From Madurella fahalii (taxonomy: Eukaryota > Ascomycota > Sordariomycetes > Sordariales): a DNA stretch of 64,000 bases. The position numbers were made by a program, and so were the translations under genes. Below, piece after piece: positions 10,949-22,891 of this stretch (positions are counted from its first letter, which is position 1; every line of letters starts with the position of its first letter). The stretch is from assembly GCA_029876055.1 (NCBI GenBank), contig CM056880.1:1736001-1800000 (forward strand), in the 5' to 3' direction. Below the pieces are notes generated by a model. The model saw only the letters and a list, made by a program, of their open reading frames with translations, was not told the DNA's origin and searched no databases.

Positions 10949-11059
10949 GGCAAGATGGCCGAGCGGTCTAAGGCGCCACGTTAAGGTGAACCCTTAATAC
11001 AATCTTAACTCAAGATTCCGTGGTCCGAAAGGGCGTGGGTTCGAATCCCACTCTTGTCA
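10949..11059 (+). tRNA. tRNA-Leu (AAG), with intron
   Basis: A cloverleaf can be folded by eye. The 7-bp acceptor stem pairs GGCAAGA with TCTTGTC (one G-U), the D stem pairs GCC with GGC, the anticodon stem pairs CCACG (10976-10980) with CGTGG (11019-11023), there is a long class II variable arm as in leucine tRNAs, and the T arm is GTGGG-TTCGAAT-CCCAC. The loop TTAAGG gives anticodon AAG at 10983-10985, with an intron of about 31 nt at 10987-11017 placed one base 3' of the anticodon. The intron contains CCTTAA, which can pair with the anticodon region, as is typical. A T6 tract at 11064-11069 is the polymerase III terminator. It lies directly downstream of qa-1F. Confidence 0.9.
10987..11017 (+). 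other. tRNA-Leu intron
   Basis: Predicted pre-tRNA intron in the canonical position after nucleotide 37. It includes a CTCAAG sequence that would offer a second leucine anticodon (CAA) if the fold were shifted, but that register breaks the standard intron position. Confidence 0.65.
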
Positions 11060-11533
11060 TGACTTTTTTCGCCTGCAATCGATATACCCTACAAAATTAT
11101 TTTTGAGCCCTTCTCAGGGGGAAAGGTGTTTTCCTCGGTGATCCTGTCCTTCAAATCTCAGTTCTCCGTCTTTAGGAACCAGCCATGCCTATATCCCTAC
11201 CGCTTCCCCTAAAGTCAATTTACTCTCCGGGTTGTTGTTGTCCTGCTCAAGCTTTGAGCGATGATGCTTGGTAGGGTGAGGAAGGCTCGAGGGTCAGGTA
11301 CGAGTGACAATTGTGTAAGCACTTTTGCTGGGGGTCAATCGAATCACTTGTCTTTTCAGGGCGTGGCAATATAAGCTAGGTACGGCGATATGTAGTTCAA
11401 ACTTTGGCATCCTTCCCAGCTCCGGCAAAGGACTAACATAACATCCAGGGCCTATGCGCTTCTACGGAATACCAAGACCTTGATTGGCAAATTGACTATG
11501 AATAACATTGCCTTCCTGGCTCAACCACCCCCC
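11060..11533. other. Gap after tRNA
   Basis: Apart from the polymerase III terminator at its left end I see nothing recognisable. It probably includes the 3' UTR of the fumarate reductase gene. Confidence 0.4.
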
Positions 11534-13204
11534 TTACACCGCCATCTTCAAAGCGCACTTCACAGCCTGCTCCCCTGCAATCCGACCAAAGACAACACAC
11601 TCCAGCAACGACGACCCTCCCAGCCGATTATCTCCATGTATCCCCCCGGTAATCTCACCGGCGCCCCAGAGCCCCTCGATCGGCTTCTCCTCCTCTCCAA
11701 GCTCCGAGGCTAAAATTTGGGCTTTCTCATTGAACACGGCACCCCCCATCGTGAAATGAACAATGGGCGTGACGCGGCCAACGCACACCTCCGTCTCCCC
11801 CTGGTCAATGTCCTCCACGCCGAGCCTCCAATGCCCGAACGCCGTCCTCCCAAACTCATCCCGCTCCTCCCCCTTGACAACCCGCGCATACCGCCTCAGG
11901 GTATCCCTCGTCACCTCGTCCAGCTCCCCCACCTTGACCTTCCGCAACAGCCCCTTCCACAGGTAAAACCCCACGTGCGCCGCCGCGGCCTCGCTCGCGC
12001 CGGGGTCCAGCAGCAGCTGCACGTCCCACTGCCTCAAGCCCGGCCGCTGCCCCTGGCCCTGGCCATCACCATCACCGCCGTCACCATCGCCATCATCGGC
12101 CGCCGACAGCGGCGCGGCCATGATGAGGGAGCTCACGCGCTCCCTGGTGTCGAGCTCGTCGACGAACCTGCGGCCGGCGCGGAGCAGGACGGCGCCCTCG
12201 CCGCGCAGCATCTCGGCGGCGAGGAACTTGACGGGGGCGCGGGGGGCGGCCGGGTCGACGAAGCCGGTCGGGTGGATCTGCACGCTGTCCATGTCGACCA
12301 GCCGCGCGCCGGCCGCCGTCAGCAGCGCGTGCGCGCCCGGCCGCGGGTCGTTGGTCGACGGGAGCCCGGCCAGGTCCGGCCGGTAGCGCGACAGCAGCCC
12401 GTGCGTGTCGCCCGCGAAGCCGCCCGTGGCGAAGACCACGGGCCCGTGGAGGGTTTGGGGGGTGTTGTTGTTGCTGTTATTACTGTTACTGTCGTCCTTT
12501 GCGGGGCGGTGGTGATATTCTACGCCGGTAACACGGGAGTCTTGGGAGGTGGTGGTGAGGAGGAGCTTGGTCACTTCAGCATCGGTCACGAGCTGGAAGC
12601 GGTCCCCGCCTTGGTCTTTGAGCTTGGAGAGGAAGGTAGTGATGATGGATGCGCCGGGGGGTGTCTTGCCGGCACCTCGGTGCGTGCGGGGGACGCTGTG
12701 GCCGCCGAGCTGGGCGACGACGCTGAGGTCAACGCCGAGGTCGACAAGGAAGTCGATGGCTGCGGCGGACTGGTTGGTCAGCGTTGAGATGAGGGCTTCC
12801 CGCTGCTTTCTGATGGGCGGGGCGACGGAGGCATGCAGTCTGGAGCCGGCGGACCGGACTGTATCGTCCCAGAAGGACTGGTCGACGCCGTATTTTGCGG
12901 TGTTCTGGAATCGTGTCGGGGCGCCGTTGATGCCGGAGGATGCTTTGATGCTGTTGCCTCCTGGTTTGGCATTTCGCTCGAGCAGACGGACAGAGGCGGC
13001 TCCCGATTGGAGAGCCGAGTAGGCTGCCGAGAGGCCCGCAAGGCCCGCGCCGACAACGATGACTGGGGGTGGATTGGGGCTTGCCATGTTCACGAGAGGG
13101 GAGTCGAAGAGAAACGGGGACGCTGTGAACCGGTGGTACAGTATTGCTGTGATGGGTATCAGGACGCTGAGGAACGCAATGGAGAGCAAACGGCGTCTTG
13201 TCAT
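11534..13204 (-). CDS. osm1: FAD-dependent fumarate reductase (OSM1 type), membrane-anchored
   Basis: Soluble-type fumarate reductase that reduces fumarate to succinate with reduced flavin, supporting redox balance; in yeast the family acts in mitochondria and ER. Single exon, 556 aa from the ATG at 13204 (MTRRRLLSIAFLSVLI); the longer open frame begins at TTG. Residues about 5-27 form a hydrophobic segment, so the protein may be anchored or imported. An alternative ATG at 13087 would give a soluble form starting just before the FAD site. Motifs: VIVVGAGLAGLSAAY (Rossmann), GGNSIKASSGINGA, AQLGGHSVPRTHR, VQIHPTGF, HFTMGGAVFNEKAQ and GDNRLGGSSLLECVVFG. Two Asn/Ser and Asp/Gly-rich inserts interrupt the family core. 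Confidence 0.92.
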   Translation of the reverse strand: MTRRRLLSIAFLSVLIPITAILYHRFTASPFLFDSPLVNMASPNPPPVIVVGAGLAGLSAAYSALQSGAASVRLLERNAKPGGNSIKASSGINGAPTRFQNTAKYGVDQSFWDDTVRSAGSRLHASVAPPIRKQREALISTLTNQSAAAIDFLVDLGVDLSVVAQLGGHSVPRTHRGAGKTPPGASIITTFLSKLKDQGGDRFQLVTDAEVTKLLLTTTSQDSRVTGVEYHHRPAKDDSNSNNSNNNTPQTLHGPVVFATGGFAGDTHGLLSRYRPDLAGLPSTNDPRPGAHALLTAAGARLVDMDSVQIHPTGFVDPAAPRAPVKFLAAEMLRGEGAVLLRAGRRFVDELDTRERVSSLIMAAPLSAADDGDGDGGDGDGQGQGQRPGLRQWDVQLLLDPGASEAAAAHVGFYLWKGLLRKVKVGELDEVTRDTLRRYARVVKGEERDEFGRTAFGHWRLGVEDIDQGETEVCVGRVTPIVHFTMGGAVFNEKAQILASELGEEEKPIEGLWGAGEITGGIHGDNRLGGSSLLECVVFGRIAGEQAVKCALKMAV

Positions 13205-14418
13205 GACAGTTCGAGCCCACGAACCTGCCGCTTCTGCAGGACCAATGTCACGTCTCAAACATAAAGACGTAGTTAACGGAGGAAAATAGGTACAGTATCG
13301 AGATAAAACAAAGAAGCAGGTTCACTCAAACCGTGGGAGCCAAAGAAAGCACTGCGTATACACAGAAGAGCTCAGTCGGGCATCAGGTGATGCTTGCGTA
13401 GTTGTCGAACGAGTCAGAGCGCACAGCTCCCCCCAATTGGAGAAGCTTCTGTCCTTTCTCCGCACGGGGTTGAACGCGACATCCCCGCGAATGTGGCGAG
13501 CGAGATGAAGATGGGAGATGGGTTACTTTGCTGATGAAGCAACTGCCGGTTTGCTCAACTCTAAGCTATAAATTTGCGGTTCGATATATGAGTAGGACAG
13601 CAGTCAAGCCAGCGTCGCCCAACAATATCAGACCGGCACACTTGGGTCGCGCAGCATCGGCAAGCACCGCATCAGGTCCCAGAACCCGGTTAGCATAGCT
13701 CATAACATCCGCAGGACCCCAATTGGCTGAGTGCGGGCACCGGGAAGCTCAACGCGTCATACCACTCCTTGATCAATCCGGTCATCAGATAAGCAGAGGC
13801 CAAAGGCAAAATGTTCGAACAGAAGCAGCCGAGTGGCACGTGCGCCATGTGAGTCGGGTGTTCCCCCGCATCCAGGACGAAAGTTTATCCCCAAGACCAT
13901 CAAGCTTCAACAGACACACTGTCAGCTGAATCAGACCTACCCACCATGTCTCCAGGACATTCCCAGCAGGGCCGCCATTAGGGCATGTTTGACGGCGAAC
14001 GGGGATCAAGCCTGCGGCAGTTACGACACGAAAGGAATTCGAGACATCCGCTGTCCTCTGAAATAATCATCGACCCGGGGGAAGGGGCCGGCGCTGCAAA
14101 GTGGGCAGTATGTGGAAGAAAAACACCTCGACGGCAGGGTCTAGAACTGCAGATTTCGTCCACCTAATTATCCACTTCTTTTTTAAGTTCATTTCTCTCT
14201 GGTAAACCATAAAAAGTACAGGATTTGCTAGGTGGCTCCGATCCACCCGGGCTGGACCCCCATAATTCCGCCGTCGAAAACCTTCACCGCAGCTGCCCCA
14301 CGGCATCAGCCGGCCAGTGTTGCAACTGCCGAACACAAAAAATCATCCAAAACATCCGACCAACAAAATTAAATAGACCATGGCGAAAAGCAAAAGCGCT
14401 GAGGTATCCTTTTATTAT
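13205..14418. other. Gap: osm1 promoter and transporter 3' side
   Basis: About 1.2 kb. The left part should be the promoter of the fumarate reductase gene, the right part the 3' UTR of the transporter. Only short, unconvincing open frames are present. Confidence 0.4.
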
Positions 14419-15649
14419 CTAAGCAGTGACGTTGCTCGTGCGGCTGGCCGACTTGGCGAGACGAGCCTCGCGACCTTTCTCCGACCACGGGAAGTGGAAG
14501 ACGGGAATGAGGAAGAACGAGTTGCTGTTGTTTCCGTCAGCGAACCAGGTCCCGATTGCATTACAGGCCAAGGAGGTGAGAAACTGGGTTTGGGAGTGGT
14601 CTGGGCATGGTCTTGGTTGACGGAAGTGGCTGACGATCGGTGCCTTGGCGCATGCAACCGAAGCTGCTTCTCTCCAAGACCCCGAATCTGCGTGAGGTGG
14701 TTTCGTAGGTGCGGAGAAGCTCCCGTTGGGGCCGGGAACTCTGGGAAAGGGAGAAGATGGGAGTAAAAGGTTACGAGTAAAGATAAACATACCTGCTGTC
14801 GGCAATGCCGGCAAACGCGTTGTACCATGCCAAGAAGGCAGCAAGCATACCGAAACCGCCACCAGCGTGCTTGAGACTCAGAGCCGCAGCCGCGTTGCCG
14901 TTGTTGGCAGCGTAGTGGCCGCAAGCAAGCATAAGGAAGGCAATGTCAAGGGTGAAGAAGAGCATGAAGAACATGACTGTCGACCGGAGCGTGCAGAGTA
15001 GCAGGATCGTCGTGAAGATGAACCAGCCCGTCAGGAAGAAGCCAACAGCCGAGTCGGCCATCAGAGGGTCGATCTCTCTCATATTCTCGTTTACGTACGG
15101 GCCACCAGCGCCGAGGATGTTCCAGTGAGGTGTGTTGAGGATGGCGTAGGCGATCCAGAAACCACCGTAAGACGACAGCGCCGTGGCACCAAACGTGTTG
15201 CCAACTGCCATTTCCCTGCGAAACAATTCCACATCAGAACATGTCCGTCCCGGCACCCTGCCATGTCAAAGTCGGTGCTTGGGGACTTACCACATGCCGG
15301 CCAGGAGCTGGACGAGACCACCATAACCGTACGCGAGCGGGACAGCGATGTGCGGCGGCTCGACGCCGCGGGCGTTCATGTTGATGGCTGAGAGGACAAA
15401 GGTGGTGAGGGCGAAAGCGCTCAGACCCAGCGGCGCGGGGTTGGCGAACTTGCGGTGCTCGACCGGCCGGTAGAGACCCGGCTGGAACTCACCACCGAAG
15501 GCGGGCAACCGGGCGTCGTCGCCGGCGTGGACGTTGGCCATTGGGTTCCGAGGGTCATAACTCCGGTGGTGGACGCCATTGGCGCCGGCCGCAGCGCCGG
15601 TCGTCTGGCCGATGTCCTTTTCGTTCACGGGATTTACCTGGTCCGCCAT
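14419..15649 (-). CDS. GPR1/FUN34/YaaH-family acetate transporter
   Basis: Six-helix plasma-membrane protein of the acetate uptake transporter family (yeast ADY2, Aspergillus AcpA). Exons in transcription order are 15291-15649, 14793-15215 and 14419-14524, giving 295 aa. The start is the ATG at 15649 (MADQVNPVNEKD). The family signature is visible as FANPAPLGLSAFALTTFVLS, followed by YGGLVQLLAGMWEMAVGNTFGATALSSYGGFWI and the C-terminal NSFFLIPVFHFPW segment. The N-terminal ~85 residues are hydrophilic, as in fungal members. The last intron (14525-14792, 268 bp) is long for this genome. Its promoter faces a 7-kb gene-free region, which could carry distant carbon-source control. Confidence 0.9.
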
Positions 15650-16328
15650 TGTGTCGCTGCGGCTTCTTGAAGCAGAGGTGAATGGTAAGATCTCCTCGTT
15701 GGCTCTTACTAACAACCGGAGATGACAAGAGGGATGAAAGAGCCGAAGAGAGGCGGCTTTGGAAGAAGTCTGAGGGAGGGGGTGACGGGGCTTGATATAG
15801 GTACCAATTTCTCAAGCGGGATACCACGGCTGCTTGTTGGTGCGGTCGGGGTTGAGACCAACGATCGCTTAGGTAGGATCGTCAAATGAACGGCAGGCCT
15901 ACCACAGGAGAGACGGGCAGGCGGGATCTGTTTTTGTCATCCACCTGTCCGAGTACCAGCTAGCGGTGCGGATCACACCTACGCAAGGAACCTGGTCTAG
16001 AGCGGACCGCGTCCTGTGATAGGGTCAAGGTGCATATGCCGGGCACAAGGATCTCGTCCGTCGCCTGGGCATGCCTAAGCATGCCATGCCACGGCTCGGT
16101 GGGAGATGGGATATTGCAGCGGGGGGTCGTGCCGCATCGTCTCCCTGCGAACCATCTGCGAGAGAAAGCTGGGGGGGTCGCTACGGGACCTCGGAAAGCG
16201 AACCGAATCTGTGCTATGGAAATGCTAGCAGACGGGGCAATTCCCTGTACGAGTTGCACCGAACCCACTCTCTGGGGACAGTGAGGGTAGATGAACCCTA
16301 GCTCCCGGGGCAATGGGATAAAATAAAG

Positions 16329-16370
16329 AGGGGGGGAAGGAAAGGGGGTGGGGTTGGGGGGGTGGGTGGA
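16329..16370 (+). repeat. G-rich tract with quadruplex-forming potential
   Basis: Runs of seven, five, four, seven and three guanines separated by short spacers, about 680 bp upstream of the acetate transporter start. Pattern seen directly; a G-quadruplex is inferred. Confidence 0.4.
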
Positions 16371-19300
16371 AGAGCAATAACGGGGACACCGCCAGGGACA
16401 TTCACTTGTGTATCCTATCGAGGGTTGGCAAGGGAGACGGCCTTCGTTTTGTGTTGCAAAAAATCTCCGGCCCGGATCCAGCAAGGTAGTATAGGTCGTC
16501 GTTTGGCCACACTGACGTGCATAACCTGGGGTCTCCCCGCATGAGGAAGACAGGTGGCAGAGGACTCGAATATCAGGCAGTGGATGAACCACCAAACCCC
16601 GGCCGAAGCTTGCTTCTTTCTCAAGAACATTTTCTGGTCATCTAACCTCGGATTAGCGCCATAGAAAACCATGACTGGGACCAATCTTCTTGCTCGTGCC
16701 GAGATCTGACGTCGGCCATACGGGCAAAAGGTTGGGCAAATCATGACGCTTTTTGGCAGAAACTTGCAGACACCGTTTGGGGAACGACACCGCACCCAGA
16801 AAACGGTAAAGCGCTAATCTGGGCCTCCACACCCCCTGGCGGGCGGGAATAATTTGTATGCTGTTAAAACGTTTAAAACCCCCAGATGACAGCAGTCGCC
16901 GGGGAAGATCGTCGAAAAGGAGCCTACCCAATGTCTGGGGTAAAGGCGAATCCCTGGCAATGGCTCATTTGCGGACAAGGGCAGCGCTCTCACACGGTGA
17001 AGAAGCCCGTGGCGTGCATCCCAACTGGTCCGATCCACCAAGCCACACCACATGGCGTTTCGAGGGAGTCGATCGGTCGGTGTACCGGAAAATGACCCCT
17101 CATTATCCCATGTTCATCCGACCTGTGAGCTTCCTGGGAAAGTCCCGATTTGCCCACTGATCTGGCCAGGCCCCGTTTGTGTCCTTGGATGAATTCACTT
17201 GGTTTGTCCGACTCTCTGTAGACAATCGCTTGGACTGATTGGGGTCACAATCCTACCCACCACCCGCCCGCGTGCCAGCAACTTGGAAAGAAGCGAACCC
17301 TGGCATGCAGGGCAATCCAGGCGTTCTGGGTCGTCATGTGCTGCCGCGATTCAAGACTGGTGGATATCGCCTCTCCTCCTGAACGCCGGGTCGCGATGTT
17401 GATACAAAATTCACCTTTTCATGCTGTTGGCAGTTTGTCGTTGACATGCCAAGGGCGCACGTCGTTCTCATCGAAGCTCCCAAGACACTAACGGGCTTGG
17501 GGCCAAGACGGCAAACTCGGCATCGGTTTCCCAGCCTTCGATTGGGCGCCACGCTGCGATTCCGCGCAGGATGGCGAAAGAAACACATGGCCGCCAAGCA
17601 GCAACCAAGCCGCGGCGCTGCCTGGTCGTCGACTCCCGTCCACCATTGCCGGCTGGGCTTGCGTACCCCCCAAGTCGAGAGGCTACCAGTCCGCAGGCGG
17701 CGGTCTAAAGGAGCTGGGGAAGGCGAGAAAAACAAAGCAGCACCACATGTTTTTCAAAACTCGGAAAGGCCGATGACGGCGACCTCTGCGGACACCAAAT
17801 GCATTCTAAGTTAGCAGCCGGAGAGTGTCTCAACACTCCGAAGGGGGTCGGGCTCCTCAGCCCCGGCGATCCGGATGACGAGGCATTCAGACGGAGACCC
17901 ACAAACCTGTCCTGAGGATCTGGGGCCCGGCTGGGGTTTGAAGACCAAGCCGGTGCACCTTCCCAACGAAGGAATCGGTTTAGGGGTTGTTGGAGCTTGT
18001 GAGTGGCTATTGCTGAGTGATCATCGTTGCTATTGACATCATGGGAAGCCGACACAACCTTGCACACAACTGGTTGGTTTCCCCTCCGGGGCCCAGATTC
18101 GCTGCAGAGTACGGAGCCGTGTTGGCGTGTCAGCGCCAGAATTCTCGTGTATGGTAAGGTTCGATGGTGTCAGAACTGCCCCGCTCTCTAGAGCCAACAG
18201 CTTGCGATGCACCGTAGAAGCATGAAAGATTCGATGGGAATGCCTTTTTTCCGGCGCTAGCTTGATGGCTTCCAGGTTGTTTTCGATGCCCCCTGGTTCC
18301 CACGTCGATGCACCCCGGTGGGGGTGGATCGAGCTGTGATGCACTGGCCTGTGCCACACATACACCGCGAAAGCGAAACCCCAGCAAAAACAAGGTTCCA
18401 AACCTGGAGACGAGCATGTCAAAAGGGAACCCGTCAACATCGGGAGTATGTGCAGCAAACGAGTCTCAGCATAATAGGGAAAGCGGAGACTGAGCTCGAC
18501 AGCATCGCCGAATCGTGGTCCCTTGAATCTCGGAGCTCGCAACCAACAAAGACTCATATACCCACCCATTCTTCTGGTTTCTTCTGACATCTCCGCGGTA
18601 AAGGCATCCTGAATGGCCAACATGGGAACGGTTGTGCATCCCGGCGAGCCATGCAGAAAGGGTAGTATGCAATACGTAACCGGAAATGCAGTGCATATTA
18701 GGTAGAAGCATTATTTACCGGGGTGTTTTGCTGCGGGCCGATCTTGGCTGTATTTCCCCACAACGGCAATCCGCACGACGCACACATTTCCATTTCTCAG
18801 GAGCGCTTCCACCCAAAAACACTTGGTCCTGCGATCTAAAGATTGTTTGAGCCCCATTGTCTGCTTACGAATCAGCCTCCCCGATCCGCGGTCAGAGAGG
18901 AGGAAGAGGGAGAGATGCATCGATGCGCTCAGCCTGGGAACGGCCAGAGGTGGCCTTGCTCACGCTCCGAGGTGCCCTCTCTCCCTCTCTCATTCTGCAT
19001 TCTACGTCAACTTTGTACGGCCGTGCAAGATGGCCCAGGGCTCGGCCGATTCGCTTGGCTAAAGTCGCGCGAACAACCACCTTGGACAGAGGCCGTTGGG
19101 TCGCTCAGTGGGTGGTGGCATCGGGTACTCTTCTCTTGCAGCCCGTCGTCACATTGAACCCCTAAACACGGCACCGGGAGTTGACCTATAGGCCAACGAG
19201 TGACCTCCTCGGGCTTTTATCCAGCCCGAGTCATCGTTGAGTTGCTCTGAGAACACACCATCTCGGTGCTTTGAGCGGCGATCTCGTTTGGGGTTGAGTA

Positions 19301-19374
19301 TGCCCAAGACCGACCCGCTTCCCTCCTGAGGAATCGACCAGGTCGATTGTGGGAGCTACACGACTGCGAGAACC

Positions 19375-19382
19375 TATATAAG
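19375..19382 (+). promoter_or_regulatory. Orphan TATA box
   Basis: TATATAAG followed by a CT-rich stretch. About 340 bp downstream an ATG sits in favourable context (ACACACCATG at 19712). No recognisable product follows: the frame from 19712 is 150 codons, and a possible intron (GTACCA...TTTCCAG, 19727-19797) would change frame. Confidence 0.35.
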
Positions 19383-22300
19383 TCTTCTCTGCAGAATGTC
19401 TAGTACTGTACCATATCGTGCTCAGCTGACACAAGCAGTGGCATTGTCATCGGACATTTTGGACATATGCACACGCCTTAGTAAAGTTAGCATCCGCTGT
19501 AGTATTTTCCTTTGTCCCCTGGGATGCGAGTTTCTGCCGTCGAGAGAGGAAGGTGGTTTTATCCCCTGCCCTAAGAAACGGAGCAATCGGACGGGACATG
19601 GGAAGGAGCAGAGACTTCTGCACTCGATCGACTATACCATATACCCTCCGACGCGGTCGCGGCTCACACCGGCCTCCTTTTACCAGCACACACCCTCAAA
19701 AGATACACACCATGTTTACCACCCTGGTACCAGTACTCTCCATTCCCCAGTCATCCTGGCTTTGCATTTTATTTTGTTTTTCTTTTGTTTCCAGTCGCCC
19801 AGGCAAATGCAGGACGAAGTTGCAAAAGACCTACGAGGCAATTCTCACGGCCTCTGCCTCTCTCCCCGGTAGTGCAAGCAATTGCCGTCATACCCGCAAA
19901 AAGCTTAGCAACGGGAAAGGCGTCCATGCCAAGGGCGGAGAGAGAAACGCTGCAGTTTTGGCGCCAACCTTTGCTTCGCCACACACATCCGACCAAAGGT
20001 ACTTCGAGGACGAAGTTTGCTTGACTGGTGATCCCGTTCTAGTATTCCTGTACACACCCCCTCTCCCGACTTTAAATCCTTCATGGACCTTGTTTAATCT
20101 CGTGCCGCGTCTCCTTGCAACGGAACATCCTACCTCATTCGTACCCTGGCCACCGCATTAACCCTCGCTTTTCACGTAGGTACAAAGGGCTTCAGCGAGG
20201 TACATGCCATGGGAGAAATTTCCTGAAATGCTGGCGTTCCTCGATCATATCGTGAGCCGAGGGCTCACCAACTACTAGGCAAGGAGAGACATGCTCGCAT
20301 CAATCCTTGACACCGACACCATTTCTCCGCGAGGCTTGCCCGCATCTGGCTGTGGCATCTTGTTATGTAGTATGCGTATACATTGTTCCCTGTTCATCTA
20401 GGCAATACCGCATATTCCACAACATTGAACCCAAAAACGGCAGAAGATTGTGACGTACCACCATCTCCAGCACTGAGGACACACCGGCCAACTCATTCAA
20501 AAATTTGAAGACGCTGAGAGAAGAGAAAGCGGTCGCTAAATACCGACAATCACCATCAAATCGGTAATCAATGCTGGTCATCAGGGCGGATTCCGTACAT
20601 GCGTACAGGGAATGAGATGTTTGGAGGGCGCTCTCCCCCCCCCCCCCTTCCCACCCCCAACTGCAGCTTTTAGTGTGTCAAGCGCTTAGCAACGCTCTGC
20701 GGCCGGGGTGGAGATGCCGATTTCCGTGTTATCTTTGCTGGCTTTCATAATTCTTAAATCCTGCGACTGTGGGGTTATGGCAGCCTTTTGGTGTACTGAT
20801 ACATGCCTTGGGTTGATCCTGTGCGCCGTTAAGGATGCGCCCGGCGCCCGAAGTACAAGGTTTTGAAGGAGCTACCTGAGAACTCATCATTCTCGTTCAT
20901 CCTACGTGGGTTGGGCAGAGACGGCCCTCAAGAGGGAGTTGCATCCGCCCAGCGCTTACTTAACATCCAGCGGACTTGGCATCGCGAAGAGCCTCACTCA
21001 CCAGAGAAGAGAAGTTCTCTCAGAATGCAACACCGCTGACGATGTCACCGCAGCCCTGAATCTCCGTTGCATACGCGAACGGCTGCTTTACCCGGATCTT
21101 GAACTTGCAGGTACGTATCGGCTCGGGACGTGCAATAACAGCTGTCAATGAACAAGAGGTAAGGGCTGGAGACACAACACCAAGTTCCCGGGACAGCAGT
21201 AGCATCACAACGGGGTTGCACCCACCGGGAAGGGTAGATCCCGCCACCGTCACACGTGTCGCCCTTGCCGTGGGCGTGGGCGCAAATGTGTTCGCCACTC
21301 CTTGGTATGCAGTACTGTAGGTCGTTATAGTACATCATGAACTTTTTGTCTCCCCTCCGGGGGGCGGGGACAAGGTGACCTCATCGCAACCAAAACAAGC
21401 TTCTCGGATCGTCCCGAGCATAGGGGTGTGTGCGTTTGTGCACATGCGAAACACACACGACCCCGATCCACTCCCTCAGAGTGGAAGGGGTGGGGAAAGG
21501 GGAGGGAGAGAAGAAAAGATCATGAAAATGAGGGAAATCAGGAATGTGCCACCGGTGCTGCTACAAGGTTTGTGTAAGGCAGAACGGGAGGGACGGAAAC
21601 TCCCGACCATACACCTACCTGCATTGTACGTAACAAGCACACGGATCGAGGGTGCCGATGCCCGTGATTCGAATGCCGAATCTCCACCGAGGCATGCCAT
21701 ACGCCCCCGGTGTGATGCTCCGCTGGTACGTACGATGGCTCCTCAAAACCGGGATTTTGTGAGATGGGACATTGACGACCGGGAACGGCTACGGGGGAGC
21801 GGCTGCTGCCGTGGCGCGCGCCATCCCTTCACTTGCGTCCCTGTTCACTGCGGGAGGGGAGATCGATCTGAGACCAGGAACCGGGAACCGGGAACCAGGA
21901 CCAGGACCATGGTCGCGGAGACGCCATCGCCACCACCGGCACCCTGGAAACATTCGCCGTCACACACTCTTTTGTGTGACCGGTGTGGGAACGGATTCGG
22001 TGAAGATTCCGGTTTGCTGTGCTAGTAGCGTGGGTTAAAGTCTGCATATTAATGGCAAAAGACATGACTTGTGGTCATACCGGGGGTTGAAGATCCAGCA
22101 GGAGGACTTTCCATCTCCTATGGTTCGGAGGAACTGTTCTGGCCTAGGCCGCGAGTGTGGCCAATCCATAACTGTCTGACTTCTGTAAGGCTATGATGGC
22201 CGGTGGGAAGGGAAAGATGTACTCGAGATTGGACACCAACTTCGGTGAAAGCCCTTAGTGTAGGTGGCGCAACACTCTGGACACAGCAGACGAGACACAC

Positions 22301-22891
22301 AACGTCCTAAACTGGGACGCCAAAGAGTGCTTCGAAGGCTTGATTGAAACACCCAAGTTTGAAGGCCAAACGGCAACCGACATCATGAGACTAATGGGCC
22401 AAAGACAGGTATTAGGAAGAGGCTGGGATTAAATAGAGTCTAGGAAATAGAGTGGATTGATCCCAGAGGCCATATCTGAATTTCTTGGGAACGGAGTGCA
22501 AAAGAAGAATCACTCAGTGCTCCCGCCTCATCAACAACCTCTGGCGGAGGGACGGAGGAGCACTGACTCGCTCGCCCGCAGCATCCCATGCAACACCAAA
22601 CATCATACGCCCAAAGGCGTCACCTTCTGGTCTCCGGATTCAGGTTATTGGGAATGGACCTTAGCATTCCGCTCATGTCCAGCCTTGGCATACAACGCGC
22701 AGCCAGGGTAGGAATCACCCAGCACCACGAAAGCTTCGTAGATCAAATCGTGAAATTGATTCAGGCCGATCGTGCTAATAACTGCGCAGCCTCAATCTAT
22801 GCCATTGCCGGAGCCCATGCAAAGTAAAAATCCACAGACGCCCCAAAAGCACCATTCCCGCTGACTGAGCATCACCCTCAATTCAGCAACC

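Larger units (their letters stand above)
15650..22891. other. 7.2-kb stretch without a recognisable gene
   Basis: Many short open frames occur on both strands, but none shows a domain, a consistent splice pattern or protein-like composition. A G-rich tract (16329-16370) and a C13 tract (about 20635-20647) are present. The one clear promoter-like signal is the TATA box near 19375 followed by a CT-rich leader and an ATG in good context at 19712 (separate entry). The stretch may contain long regulatory regions, a non-coding transcript or a fast-evolving small gene. Confidence 0.4.

Noticed and set aside
11717..12787. 356-codon plus-strand frame
   Set aside because: Lies entirely antisense to the fumarate reductase gene, whose motifs are unmistakable; composition is that of a GC-rich shadow.
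19553..20161. 202-codon plus-strand frame near the orphan TATA box
   Set aside because: No motif, poor composition and uncertain start; kept only as part of the orphan-promoter finding.
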